In this document: positions 23,795 to 34,371 of the stretch, one piece after another | Layout: each line of letters starts with the position of its first letter | Position numbering within the stretch: the first letter of the stretch is position 1 | NCBI GenBank assembly: GCA_002946415.1 | Contig: NJPS01000072.1 | Location: forward strand, 1 to 64,000 | Direction of reading: 5' to 3' | Source: Rutstroemia sp. NJR-2017a BVV2 | Lineage: Eukaryota; Ascomycota; Leotiomycetes; Helotiales; Rutstroemiaceae | DNA length: 64,000 bases | Position numbers and translations under genes: made by a program | Notes under the pieces: generated by a model | The model's database searches: none | What the model was told of the DNA's origin: nothing | The model's input: the letters and a program-made list of their open reading frames with translations, nothing else

Positions 23795-25397
23795 AGTGGG
23801 AGGGGTGGAGGGATGAATGGGGGAGGGTGATAAGAGATGGACGTCAAAAAGCAAAATGAAACATGGAAGACAGTCAGAGCGAGCCGGGAAGATTGATTTG
23901 ATGAGGGAAAGTTGGTCGACTGGGAATGACCTTTCTTGGAAATGAATTGTTGTTCGGAACTTCGGATAAGTAGGCTTCGATGGTATCACTTTGTAATAAT
24001 AATTTTCTCCGGTTCATTAACTCTTTGAATAGTTCATAAGCCTTGAATGATTTTCCAGGTTAGATAAAGATGTTTTAAAGGCTGCGATATAGAACCTTGC
24101 AAGGAGGTTGAGTTTTGAATTCATGAAACAGGACCGATATGTATTTACTCAATTGATCAGCACTCACTGTTACTCTACGTTGTCCCGCATCTCTTTGTTA
24201 TATAAGAAGTACATGAGAACTGTAGTCGTATGCCAATAAGTATGTTGATGAGAACGGCAGATATATTTGCAGGCTTGCAGCGTACCAAGATACTAGTACT
24301 TTGCGATATATCTGCCGTTGCCAGTACCGCATATCTGGCATCCATCGTTGCCTAGATGTTGGCTATATTCTGGCTCCATTTCGAAATACTAAAAAGAAAA
24401 TAAGGAATCGCGCTCTCCCTTCCGGGGTGAAGCCTTCGGTCGTGGGCTTGGTGCCTTGTTGTGGGATGGACGATATTATTGCAGATTACCAAGTATAGCG
24501 CCGATCTTTAGCAAGGCGAAGGGAAGAGGTTTGGAGTCTAGGCAGCAAGAAACGGTCGCTAGAGTCGGGGCGGGCCGAAAAGGGGCTCGCGAAGTGCCTA
24601 CAAAGTGTGTACTCTATATCAAAAGTTGTTAGTAAAGTTTGGGTATATGATTAAATAGGTGGAAAGAGTATATTTAATATTTTTTTAATTATCTTCTGAA
24701 AATTGATGAAGAGTTCTTGAAGTGATTTATTGGTCTATGAAATTAATTAGATTTTTTATAACTTTTGTGAATCAAATATTCCACCGTGACTTATAGGCTA
24801 ATAGCTACTACTTCTCTAGAAGTTACCATTAAAGGTACCCACACAGCTATCTAGTATTAACATACCAGTAGATCTGAAAATTAAACGCCCATATCTTCAC
24901 TCCTACTACTCAAACATTACCTCCATCGTCGTTTACCAGTAGCCCGAGACCTGTAAAGCCAAATTAGTAACCGCGGTCCAACCCTTCTGGAGACCCGATA
25001 ACCACAAAAAAAGGGGCGCAATGTGGGGAGCATTCTAAGTAAATCCCGAATGACCGGTATGATGCGAGTATAGGCTGTACCCAGCAGACTGTTTTGACGG
25101 CATAGCAAAACTGGACGTCGACCGAGTATGGAGCCAGGAGATAGGAAACTTCTAACTATATACTATCCTTTTCAGGCAGGAACTATAATCACTTTCATAT
25201 AAATGAAGGCTGCTGGGGTGCTATCGTATTGAACTATTCGTCATTATAATACAATCAATCACTTGATCTTTCGACTCGTATACTTACTTATCTTACTCAC
25301 CAGCTTCGAACTTCCACAATCACAATCAACCTCCCTCTTCAAAAGATTACGTCGAATCCAAAATAAACAACACCCAAGACAAATCTCCTACTAGAAC
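23795..25397. other. Intergenic, AT-rich, with inverted repeat
   Basis: I see no gene here. A perfect 14-nt inverted repeat (aacggcagatatat at 24253-24266 and its complement at 24306-24319) flanks a 39-nt spacer. The stretch from about 24600 to 24850 is very AT-rich. The last 200 bases are a CT-rich leader for the zinc-finger gene. Confidence 0.5.
24253..24319. repeat. 14-nt perfect inverted repeat, 39-nt spacer
   Basis: The left arm aacggcagatatat (24253-24266) is exactly complementary to the right arm atatatctgccgtt (24306-24319). It could form a hairpin or be the remnant of a small element. No target-site duplication or second copy was noticed in the window. Confidence 0.6.
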
Positions 25398-25853
25398 ATG
25401 CCAACCACTTCATCAAGCAGCCGCAACCAAGCTACCTCCCGAAACGACAAGAGTAAAACCGTCCGCTCCCGCTCCCGCTCCCGCTCCGAATCGGAATCCG
25501 ACTACGGCACCAACACCGACCGCAGCGACTCGGACAGCCCCTGGTCCTGCAAGCACTGCTCCAAAGCATTTTCCAAAAAGACCAAACTTGATACTCACGT
25601 GAAAAAAGACCACGCAAACGCACTACCATACGTGTGCAAAACCATGGATGTAGATCCCGATTGTCGATTCGGGACAAACGAGCGGGAGACTTTCATCAAA
25701 CATGTTGGGAAGGAGCATACGAATCTGGAGCTGGAGGTTTTTGCGAGTAAGAAGCTGAAGAATGCGGTGGAGAGGGATGAGGTGAAGGCTGCTTTGAGGG
25801 CTAGGAAAGATGGGAAGAGGGATGGGGTTGGAGGACGGGGGAGGAAAGGATAG
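25398..25853 (+). CDS. Small C2H2 zinc-finger protein
   Basis: This is an intronless 151-aa frame starting at ATG 25398 in good context (gaacATGcc). The first 45 residues are Ser/Arg-rich, including an RSRSRSRSESESD run. Then comes one classical C2H2 finger at about residues 51-74: WSCKHCSKAFSKKTKL, with C-x2-C and H-x4-H spacing. A second, irregular Cys/His pair follows (VCKTMDVDPDCRF ... FIKHVGKEH), suggesting a degenerate or alternative second finger. The C-terminus is Lys/Arg/Gly-rich. It is probably a DNA- or RNA-binding protein of unknown target. Confidence 0.75.
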   Translation: MPTTSSSSRNQATSRNDKSKTVRSRSRSRSESESDYGTNTDRSDSDSPWSCKHCSKAFSKKTKLDTHVKKDHANALPYVCKTMDVDPDCRFGTNERETFIKHVGKEHTNLELEVFASKKLKNAVERDEVKAALRARKDGKRDGVGGRGRKG

Positions 25854-26652
25854 GATGTTGGAGTTTTAGGGGGAGAACTTTGAGAATTAGAGGAGTAGGT
25901 GAAGTATATAGCTCAAATTCACAAATACAGGAGATAGTGTCGCAAATTTTGATATCCCTAAACTCGTGGTTGAATTTAAGTATAGATATTGATGATGTTC
26001 ACTCTTCTTGTGCCAGGCGAATCTGTTATTCTTGATTTCTTGATTTTATGGGTGCGAACTCCTGTCTCATTATCTACTTCTGAACTCAACTGGAAACAAA
26101 GATAATCTGGGTTCTTCGGAAGTCTTCTATTGATAAAAGGCTGTCTTTTCTCAGTGCTCTAACCGCCCAAGAGAATGCAAGTCCATCCTCCTCGCCATGA
26201 GGTTGCGTAACCAAAAACGGATTCATCCTACAGGAAAGCAACCAATGAATTAGACATCAAATGAAAGCCCCACAGGCGACATTGAGCACAGAATTTATCA
26301 TTGTAAGTCATGAGAATCACTAAAAGATGACCCGTTTGGCCACATTCATTGTCAAGAATGGTTCTTAAACCAAAAAGTTACAAACAGTCAGAATTGGTAC
26401 TTTTTCATATAGAGTGCATCTCTCAGGTTGCTTTGTAGAGGTCTTTCGCTTTGCACGTCACTTAATAATAATATCTGCCTCGCGACTTCCACAGAACAGA
26501 TATTGATGTATAAATACGAAATGGTCTTGGAAAACAAATAAGCATAAACAACTAGGATTGTAGATGAATTCAAATTACTGAACGATTCCAGGCTGTATAA
26601 ACCCGCGAAATCCTCATTTCTTTCTCCTCGACCACCGATCTTCTATACCTAT
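25854..26652. other. Intergenic between convergent genes
   Basis: I see no gene here. Only short frames (for example 26388-26573 on -) without protein character occur. The region must contain the 3' ends of the zinc-finger gene and the zinc-knuckle gene. Confidence 0.5.
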
Positions 26653-28244
26653 CTAATCATCTAACCAGATTTTCCAGCCTGCCGTGGTGTCGGAATGATA
26701 TAAGAGGTCAGATACACGTATATCTTCTCTTATAAGCTTGATCTTCTGCTGTATACCCTCCCATTCTTCGGCCTCCCAACGATATTTGAAAGGCCCTTCA
26801 ATAAGTTCAAAGTCGTCGATGAAGCACCCTTTTTCATCTGAGGATATAACCTCATTGTTTATTCTAATAATCTTAATATAGCCCAAGGACTCAAGGTAAA
26901 GGCGGTAGGAGTTTTCTGCGATTTGGTAGCACTTGAAATGTTGTAGCTTAGTACTCCCTGTTTCCAAACCCTTAAGTGCGCCACCGAAAGACGTAGTACC
27001 AACAACGTCAAGGTCCGAAAGTTCCAGCGTTTGAAGGGACTTATGAGATTCCAAGAATTGGTGTAGATCCTGGCCTGCACATCTTAAATTCCGTAAAACG
27101 AACTTTTCCAGATACTCGAGCCGGACATTGGCCGCCACATTGTGGAAGATGGCTTCCGTCTTCTTCCAATCGTTGCCAAAGTGTAAAGCGAGACAGCGCA
27201 GTTTTGGGCATAGCTCGAGAAACGTCGCGAGGTGATTTTCCCATATTCCTGGAACTAAAAAAAAAAATTAGCGCTTGTAAATGTCTGTGATTTACTGTTC
27301 TCTTTCTACATACTTTCATAGGGGGGCTCCCCAGTATCAAGCAATAGATTTAGGGTCTGCAGCTCAGACAAGCATTCTGTCAGCGGCGGGTAAACTTCTA
27401 ATGCCGAAATCGGCACTCCCTCGACATCATTGTCGCCCCACATGTCCATGCGAAACTCTTTGGGCCGTAGGTTGGCATATGCTACACTCGATAGAACCAT
27501 GGAAAAAACGTGGTTCATCGATTGTCCCTCGCCACCATACTTGCGTCTAATAGCAATGTGGTTTACTCCGACTCGTATAGAAGATAGAAAAACAGTCTCC
27601 AAGTTGCGAAGACGCTGAAAGGCAGAGAACATGATAATTCCATCGGTGGCAGACCGCTCAAGGAAGGCTTTGTAGGCTTGTGCACGCCGAGCCTCGTTGA
27701 GCATATCATTCGCTCTTTCCATTTCGATTGCAGATCCAGTCGCAGACGCAGCAGTTTGGAGAGCATCTTCGTACCTCCGACCACATAACCCCTCATCTTG
27801 GCCCGAGATAAATACCTGGTGGACATTGGGAGCTAAACTCGCATGCTCAGAGATAGCCTTGAGTCTGGCGAGTCCGGCGGAGTTGAGAGGCACAACCACC
27901 TTGTGGAAAGCCATTCTACAGAAGAAATCATGCGTCTTTGCTTCAATCAGTCGGCATGTGAGGCGAAGGTGGCATATCAGCCAGGGGAAACCACGGGGGT
28001 ATGTGTTTGATCTTCCTATCAGATACCCGCATATCAGCTCGAGTATTTCGGGGAGCAAGTCTGGGAGGCTAAGGTGTTGTATAGAGCGTGAGGAGGGTGA
28101 TGAGCAATTTCTTGCCATATGTCCCCACTTCTGACATTTGAAGCAGCGACCTTCGACGCGGTATGATAAGGACGACTCCGGCTCCTCCACGACAGAACTC
28201 TGTCGGCTTGATAGGGTTTCTTGAATGGGTATAGGATCCGCCAT
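26653..28244 (-). CDS. Zinc-knuckle plus F-box-like protein
   Basis: Exons 28244-27314 and 27254-26653 join in phase across a 59-nt intron (GTATGT, long T tract, TTTAG) to give 510 aa. Residues about 34-47 form a CCHC zinc knuckle, CFKCQKWGHMARNC, of the retroviral-nucleocapsid/CNBP type that binds single-stranded nucleic acid. Directly after it, LSLPDLLPEILELICGYL resembles an F-box helix, which would recruit SKP1 of an SCF ubiquitin ligase. The remaining 400 residues look globular, with leucine-rich stretches (LQTLNLLLD, LQTLELSDLDV) like the LRR-poor tails of fungal F-box proteins. ATG 28244 is used because the frame upstream begins only with TTG. Substrate and role are unknown. Confidence 0.75.
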
Positions 28245-28643
28245 TTGGGGTTTCTCCAAGTGTCGGATGAGAATGCTGATGCCTAATCCAGAGGAGTTTG
28301 GTGGTGAAATTAAAGTTTGGTCTGTCCAGAAGCTTTACGTACACTAATCTTGCTGGGCTAACTTGATTGGGTCCAATACTGTAGAAGTTTATATATTAAA
28401 ACCAATTTATAAAATAAAAAGTATTGAAAGACGATGCTTTATAGATATTATGGACCTAGAGAATAGCAAGTGGGACGGAATAAGAGTTATATTGACTTTT
28501 TACTAGAGAAGCTAAAACTAACTATCAACTTTGCCGTCAACGATTTACCCCGCGATACAGGCTAGGCTCAGTACAGCCTGGTTCTCAACATAACACACGA
28601 TGGCCAACCACCATATGCCCCATTAATTATAAAAAATTCGACT
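28245..28643. other. Short intergenic, AT-rich
   Basis: I see no gene here. The part from 28390 to 28500 is AT-rich. It separates the promoter of the zinc-knuckle gene from the 3' end of the next - strand gene. Confidence 0.5.
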
Positions 28644-29344
28644 TCAATATTCATCAATGTACAAATTTGGATTTCCATCGAAGTGAACTGTCGCCCCTGC
28701 TGGCACTCTATCATTCTCAAGACACCATGTGCCCCTAGGACCCGCGAAGATACTAATCACACCAAAACCTGCTCTGCCTGTCCATAATGGGAAAACAGCG
28801 ACGCTACACGCACAATTTTCACTTTGAGGTGTGAGTCTCTTTCTGCAAGCTGGGGCGACGAATGTCTATAGATCAAAGGACGGAGCAGGTTAGTATCAAC
28901 AGCAATTAGTCGAATAATGCTTACCGTAGAGTTGATATTAACTCCCAATCCTGTTGAAGAAGCGTTTATTCCCCCCCTGAAAAGAGGCGATCCGGTCGGT
29001 ATTTCGATATCACAACGATGATTTCTTCCTGTGTGCTTGGTGATAACCTTTATATAGGGTGAGGCTCCTTTGAATATACGGATGATTTTGCCGACTATCG
29101 CTCCGAACACCCCCTTGAAAAGTTTAGTAGCGGAACAAGACTATTCTGATCTAACCTCTTTCTTATCCTCGGGTTCACTTCATGTTAGGTATTCGGTAAG
29201 GCTGTTGTGACTGAGAAAGTCTATCCATTCCAATATTGGCTCTGGTTCGGGGAGCTGTGAAGCTAAAAGGGCAACTGAAGCTAGAACTGAATTTTCGTCC
29301 TCTTCCGCATTCTCCTCTCCAGGGGAATAGGAGGCTTGAGACAT
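28644..29344 (-). pseudogene. Three-exon gene with in-frame TGA, unknown family
   Basis: Exons 29344-29156, 29113-28925 and 28865-28644 keep one frame through two well-formed introns (GTTAGA/CAAG with CTAAAC branch site; GTAAGC/ATAG), encoding 199 residues. The single flaw is a TGA at 29182-29180, about codon 55, between EYLT and SEPEDKKE. The product has an acidic N-terminus, a central VFGAIVGKIIRIFKGASPYI segment, and a cysteine-containing C-terminus (PACRKRL, NCACSVAVFPLWTG, GTWCLENDRVPAGATVHF). I do not recognise the family. Either the gene is recently inactivated, or an unrecognised short intron removes the stop. A CTAAC motif sits just before the TGA, but no donor gives the correct phase. 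Readthrough is less likely, as the TGA lacks a CTA context. Confidence 0.55.
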
Positions 29345-30249
29345 CCTTGAACTGAATGACTCGCAATTATGTTATAAAGATAGCTCTTTTTAGATATTGC
29401 TCACTGGCAACACCTCTCCTGGCAACTCTTCCTAGCTGTGAACTCCTCCCAGCTGTCAACTCCTCCTCTCTATCAGCCTGTCAACTACCTACACACTTGC
29501 GGTGTAGCACATGGAGGAAGATTTGAAACACTGGCTGCTTTCCCTTTCCCCAACACTGACTGTTGCCAGACTTCGCATAGCCAACGTCCTGTCTCGCTTC
29601 TCTGACACAGAATATCCGTCTCCCTACGCATCACCCAATAACCTGACCTGCTTCAGGTGGTGAGAGTAGCTTGAAAGACGAGCCACCTCTTGAAATTTGC
29701 GTGCCAACCAATCTCAAGGAACCAGCTCAACAAGATTCTATATACAGCATGCATCTTCATGAGGTTGGGAGGTCCAGCCCGTGGGCTTGAGCGTGTAGGT
29801 ATTCCTACAAAAAGCTGGCTTCGTGTGCTGTTTTCGCAATTTATTACAACAATGTGTATTCTTGATATCTAGTCCATCTAGATCGCTTCACATGCCAATC
29901 TCGCTTGGACTCCCGGAGCTGGCCCTCCAGTATACACTGACTACAGCGGTAGACATATGGTTCCCTCGCTCCACGGTATGATAGATTGATTTATAATAAC
30001 AGTACCGGGCACTGCACCATTCGAGCTGTGTCATATACTTCACATTCATTTCCCCATCCTTTCTTTCAAACGAACAGATCAGGGCCAGCCATGGTCAGAA
30101 TTAAGTTATGTTATAACTTAATATATTTCTAAAACACCATTTCAAACCCATGAACATAAGGTATCTTATCCTACACCCCGTCTTCATCCCCCATTTCTTA
30201 TCATTTATATTCAGAAAACTCCCATAACAAGCATCAACTCGTCTCGCGT
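29345..30249. other. Intergenic with degenerate tandem repeat
   Basis: I see no gene here. Around 29406-29490 a motif like ctgtcaactcctcc recurs about five times with variation at 16-18-nt spacing. The short frame 29690-29872 lacks protein character. Confidence 0.45.
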
Positions 30250-32021
30250 CTATGAAAACCTCGAGCCCGTATTAGACCGACTACCACTGCCCCCGCACCA
30301 GCAACTCGCATCGCCGTCTTTCTCTACCTGCACCACCACATCTACACCATTGCTCAGCAAGAACGCTCGAGTTCTAGTCAAAACATCTTCCAGGTCAGAG
30401 CCTCTAGTAGCAACCACGTGCATAACACCCAATATCGATTCCTTCTCGCTCAGGGCGTTTTTATCTCCCAACCAAAACCGCGGTACGGTGTAGCTTTGGA
30501 CTCCGCGAAGATCGCTAACACCAGCAAGGGTGTTTCGTAGATTGTACTCGATATCGTCCGGAACTGTAAGCAGGAGCTTCCTTGCGCTGCTCTTGACCAA
30601 GGGGATAGAGGAGAGGAAGATTAAAACGGCGATAAGACATGATGCGAGAGGATCCCAGCCGGACCATCCTACGAAATGGATAAGTATGGTGGAAACAATG
30701 ACTGCAGCACTGCCCATTGTATCCGCAAGGACGTGTAAAAAGATTCCCCGCATGTTCTCATTATCATGGGAATGGTCGTGCGAGTGTGAATGTGAGTGAT
30801 CGTCATGTAACAGTTGACCACTTTTTTTATGGTCGTGATCGGAGTGGCTATCGTGGGAATGCGAGTGCGAATGACCATGAGAGTGAGCATGAGAATGGCC
30901 ATGTCCGTGATCATGTCCATGATCATGTCCTGCATGCCCATGATGCCCAAAGCAAGCCATACCCACCAAGTTGACAGCCAATCCTAAAGAACTGACGACA
31001 AAAAGTTCCATTAATCGTTTCGTTTCTCGACCTTCAGCTAATCTCTCCGTGGCCTCGATCATGATCTCGATACTAATAAGCCTAGGGAAGTGTCAGCAAG
31101 AACTTGATTCCCATGCCATGATTGATACTCACATCAGAAACACCCCGTTCCCAAATCCTGAAAGACTCTCAATCTTTCCAAACCCATAAGGGAACCTCTC
31201 ACTCGGCGGCCATTTACTTGCAACTGCGGCAAATAATCCCACTCCCAAGGCCAAACAATCGAAAAACATGTGTATACTGTCGCTCAGCAGACCAAGAGAA
31301 TCTGTAACGTATCCGTAGAATGCCTGAACCACCATGAAGGCAAAGTTAAGACTATCTCCCGTCAGTTTATTTTCAATATCGTGTCCAGAAAAACATGCCT
31401 CATAAAGTAGAATATCCTTCTCGAATCTTTGCTCGCTAGAATGGTGTGAAGAACAGGCCAACGTTGTACGAGGGGCAGCAGGAGGGTTGTGAATCGTGAT
31501 TTGGCCTCTATCGTGCCATGAGAGTGGTCATGGTGTTCATGGTGTTCATGGTGTTCATGGTGGTCGTGATGGTCGTGATGGTCGTGGTGATCGTGGTGAT
31601 CGTGGTGATCGTGGTGATCGTGGTGGTGTTCGTGCGATTTGCCATTCACATCATTTGAGGGAGGTTCGTATGTTGAAAATGAGGGCCCCTTCTCATACGT
31701 ACTCGATATGGGAGTCGCATCGCTATATGGCGGTGACGGAAGAGAATATGGTGCATGCTCATGGCTATGATTGTGTTTGTGTCCATGACCGTGCGAATGA
31801 GAGTGGGAATGACTATGGTTGTGGTCGTGATCGTGCTCATGATGGGATTCAAAGTGCGTGTGAATCGATGTATGTAGACTTCCGTTTTGATTCAATGATC
31901 TCGATCGGTTCGCAGAGTATTGGGACGTCCGACTGGGCGATGACGAGTGTGAATGTGAATGTCCATGTCCATGATGGCTGTTCGTTATTGCAGAAGCCGG
32001 CAGAGCGTATGATGAAGCCAT
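30250..32021 (-). CDS. MSC2-type CDF zinc transporter, His-rich
   Basis: Exons 32021-31399, 31351-31133 and 31081-30250 join in phase to 557 aa. Intron 1 begins GC, not GT (GCATGT...GATAG, 47 nt), and only this splice gives the family-conserved FYFMSLNFAFMVVQ. Intron 2 is GTGAGT/CTAG. The N-terminus (to about residue 165) is histidine-rich, with many HDH and HEH triplets. The cation-diffusion-facilitator core shows the two HxxxD metal sites, HMFFD in TM2 and HVLAD in TM5, separated by a second His-rich loop. The C-terminal cytoplasmic domain ends in a CWCG motif. Relatives (yeast Msc2, mammalian ZnT5-7) load zinc into the ER/Golgi. An open frame continues upstream to about 32291 across a possible 67-nt intron (GTATGC/CTAG, 32091 side) and reads like protein (SAFIDVLRELPQISTKVPTQ), but lacks an ATG, so the start may be further 5'. 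Confidence 0.88.
31515..31630 (-). repeat. Histidine-encoding 9-nt repeats
   Basis: Runs of 9-nt units (catggtgtt and gtcgtgatg types on +) encode HDH/HEH triplets in the zinc transporter. The array is in frame and homogeneous, so it is prone to slippage and probably variable between strains. Confidence 0.8.
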
Positions 32022-32880
32022 ATCTTCCTAGATTATCGAATTGATTGAACGAGCTTCGCAACCCGTACGTCTCTAACACTCTGCTGCATACGTCGGAATC
32101 GTCGTGCCTTCGCGTCGTCGAATGCGCCGAGGAATAGGACAGGTGAAAGCTTGGACAATGGAGCGGTTTAGATAGCTGAGTGGGTACTTTCGTACTGATC
32201 TGCGGCAATTCGCGCAAGACGTCTATGAAGGCAGAATCTACACCGTGCTTTCCCAATCGTTTTTGAGGAGTAGTGGTTTCAAAAGAATGAAATCTGGTAA
32301 GTTAGTTATAAGAGGAGAGGAAGGTAACAGGAAGATAAATGAAGTATAAGCCATATATTTGAGCAGATGATCCTACCACCTGCACAGGAAGGTCAAAAAC
32401 TCACCCTTGAGGAAAGTCAACAAGGCACGATGCGATGCGATGTTTCCCCTGGATCTTGGAAAATGGAATTTGCTACCCTTTCCGGTTATTTTCCTATCTG
32501 GGAATCACTGTTGTCCAATCAATTGGGTTACGTTTAATCCCACTTTCTCAATCTGTGAGTAATCGGCTTTAGAAGCAGGGGTCTCACCCGCAATTAAAGC
32601 CACTTTAGCAGAAGCCATATGTCACTAATCCCGATGTCCGTTGCTTTTTTGTTGTGAGGTGGAGTAAAGACAGCAATGTATGTGAAATTCTTCAAACCTT
32701 CCAATTGTTCTCAAATATATTTTTGTAACGAGTCAGTAGATACGGGGTGTTTGAAGCACGACCTCTTTGCAACAACAGTATCTATCTGCTAAGCTCAATC
32801 GACTTCACACTGGCAGACATGGACGTTTAGAGGAAGAAATCTAGCTAAAACACCACCGCGAGTGCGCCGAAAGCAACGAC
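32022..32880. other. Divergent intergenic region
   Basis: This is the promoter region shared by the zinc transporter (-) and ALG1 (+). The segment up to about 32291 may code for an N-terminal extension of the transporter. On the - strand a GTGAGT donor near 32404 and a CTAAC/ACCAG acceptor near 32305 suggest an intron in the 5' leader. No further gene is seen. Confidence 0.5.
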
Positions 32881-34371
32881 ATGCTAGACAGTCTCTTGAC
32901 AATATCCGTAATTCTCTCGACCATCGTCACCATCACTCTCCTAGCAATTCCCAAACGTTACATAAACCATTCACCACCAATGGCAACGGCAAATCGCGGA
33001 GCGACTGAGCCCAAGATCTCGGTTCAAGTCTTGGTTCTTGGAGACATCGGACGAAGTCCTCGAATGCAATATCATGCTATGAGTATAGCGAAGCACGGCG
33101 GACGCGTGGATCTAATCGGCTACTATGGTATGCGCCCTGCGGATTCTTGCTCTTGGTTGCACTTATTGACAATTCAATGCAGATTCAGAATTGCCCACCG
33201 CTCTAACCGACAACCCTTTGATCTCGATTGTATCTTTACCTCCACCGCCAGTCTTTTTACTCAACGATTCGTTGCCATTCATATTTGCTGGGCCCCTTAA
33301 GGTGCTATGGCAGATCTGGAGCTTGTTCGTTACATTATGCTATACTACAGACCCAGCAAGGTGGCTTTTGGTCCAGGTAGGCATTGCAGACGCTGGTGAA
33401 GACTCTGCTAATTTTCCTAGAACCCACCTTCGATTCCCACCTTTCTCGTTGCATATCTGGTCTGCTTCTTACGAAATACACATTTAATAATCGATTGGCA
33501 TAATTACGGATGGACGATACTTGCCGGTACTCGAGGTCCCAAGCATATTTTCGTTCGACTTTATAAATGGTACGAATCATTCCTGGGATCATGGGCACCG
33601 ACGGTATCTTTCACAGTTACCAATGCTATGGAGCGTCAATTACGTGAGAAGCCATACTCTATAAAGTCTCCAATCTTCACACTTCACGATCGACCGGCTG
33701 CTATCTTCCAGCCCATCACCGATCAAGCAAAGCGACGCGCATTTCTCGAAAAGTTGCCCGAAACAAAAGACTTCGCCGATGCCATAATGAGTGGTAAATT
33801 ACGGTTATTGGTGAGCAGTACATCTTGGACGCCAGATGAAGATTTCAATCTGCTTCTTGATGCTCTAGTCAAATATGGTCCTTTCGCAGAATTCGACTTG
33901 CCCCCTGTTCTCGCCATCATTACAGGGAAGGGTCCCCAGAAAGAAATGTATCTCAAGAAGATCGAGGAGCTGTCAGAAAGTTATGAATTGGTCAACGTTA
34001 CAATCCGCACGGCATGGCTCAGTATAGAAGATTACGCCTCGTTGCTTGCATGCGCAGACTTGGGAGTGTGCCTACATAAGAGTAGTAGTGGTGTTGACCT
34101 ACCAATGAAGGTGGTAGACATGTTTGGAGCAGGGTTACCCGTTCTTGGGTATGATGAGTACGAGAGCTGGCCGGAGTTGGTTAAAGAAGGTGTAAATGGA
34201 TGGGGTTTTGGCACATCGGAAGATCTAACCGACATTCTAGAGGAGGTGTTCAAGGACCAAAGTGGTAAAGAATTGGCTAGATTAAAGAAAGGGGCTATAG
34301 AGGAAGGAAGGAAGAGATGGGATGAGGAATGGGATCGAGTTGCAGGTAGAGTCTTAGGTCTTGTAGACTGA
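32881..34371 (+). CDS. alg1: ALG1 beta-1,4-mannosyltransferase
   Basis: Exons 32881-33127, 33183-33376 and 33421-34371 join in phase to 463 aa, the usual length for ALG1. The enzyme (chitobiosyldiphosphodolichol beta-mannosyltransferase, GT33) adds the first mannose from GDP-Man to GlcNAc2-PP-dolichol on the cytosolic face of the ER, committing the N-glycan precursor. Evidence: an N-terminal membrane anchor (residues about 3-24), then [40 protein letters not shown] and the donor-binding end [20 protein letters not shown], all hallmark ALG1 segments. Introns are GTATGC/GCAG (55 nt) and GTAGGC/CTAG (44 nt). No anomaly was seen. Confidence 0.95.

Noticed and set aside
23434..23989. Pro/Phe-rich frames on -
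   Set aside because: They are antisense of the poly-Gly/Lys tail. Low complexity explains the open frame.
31496..32044. 182-codon frame on + with His/Gly/Val/Asp repeats
   Set aside because: It is antisense of the histidine-rich array of the zinc transporter.
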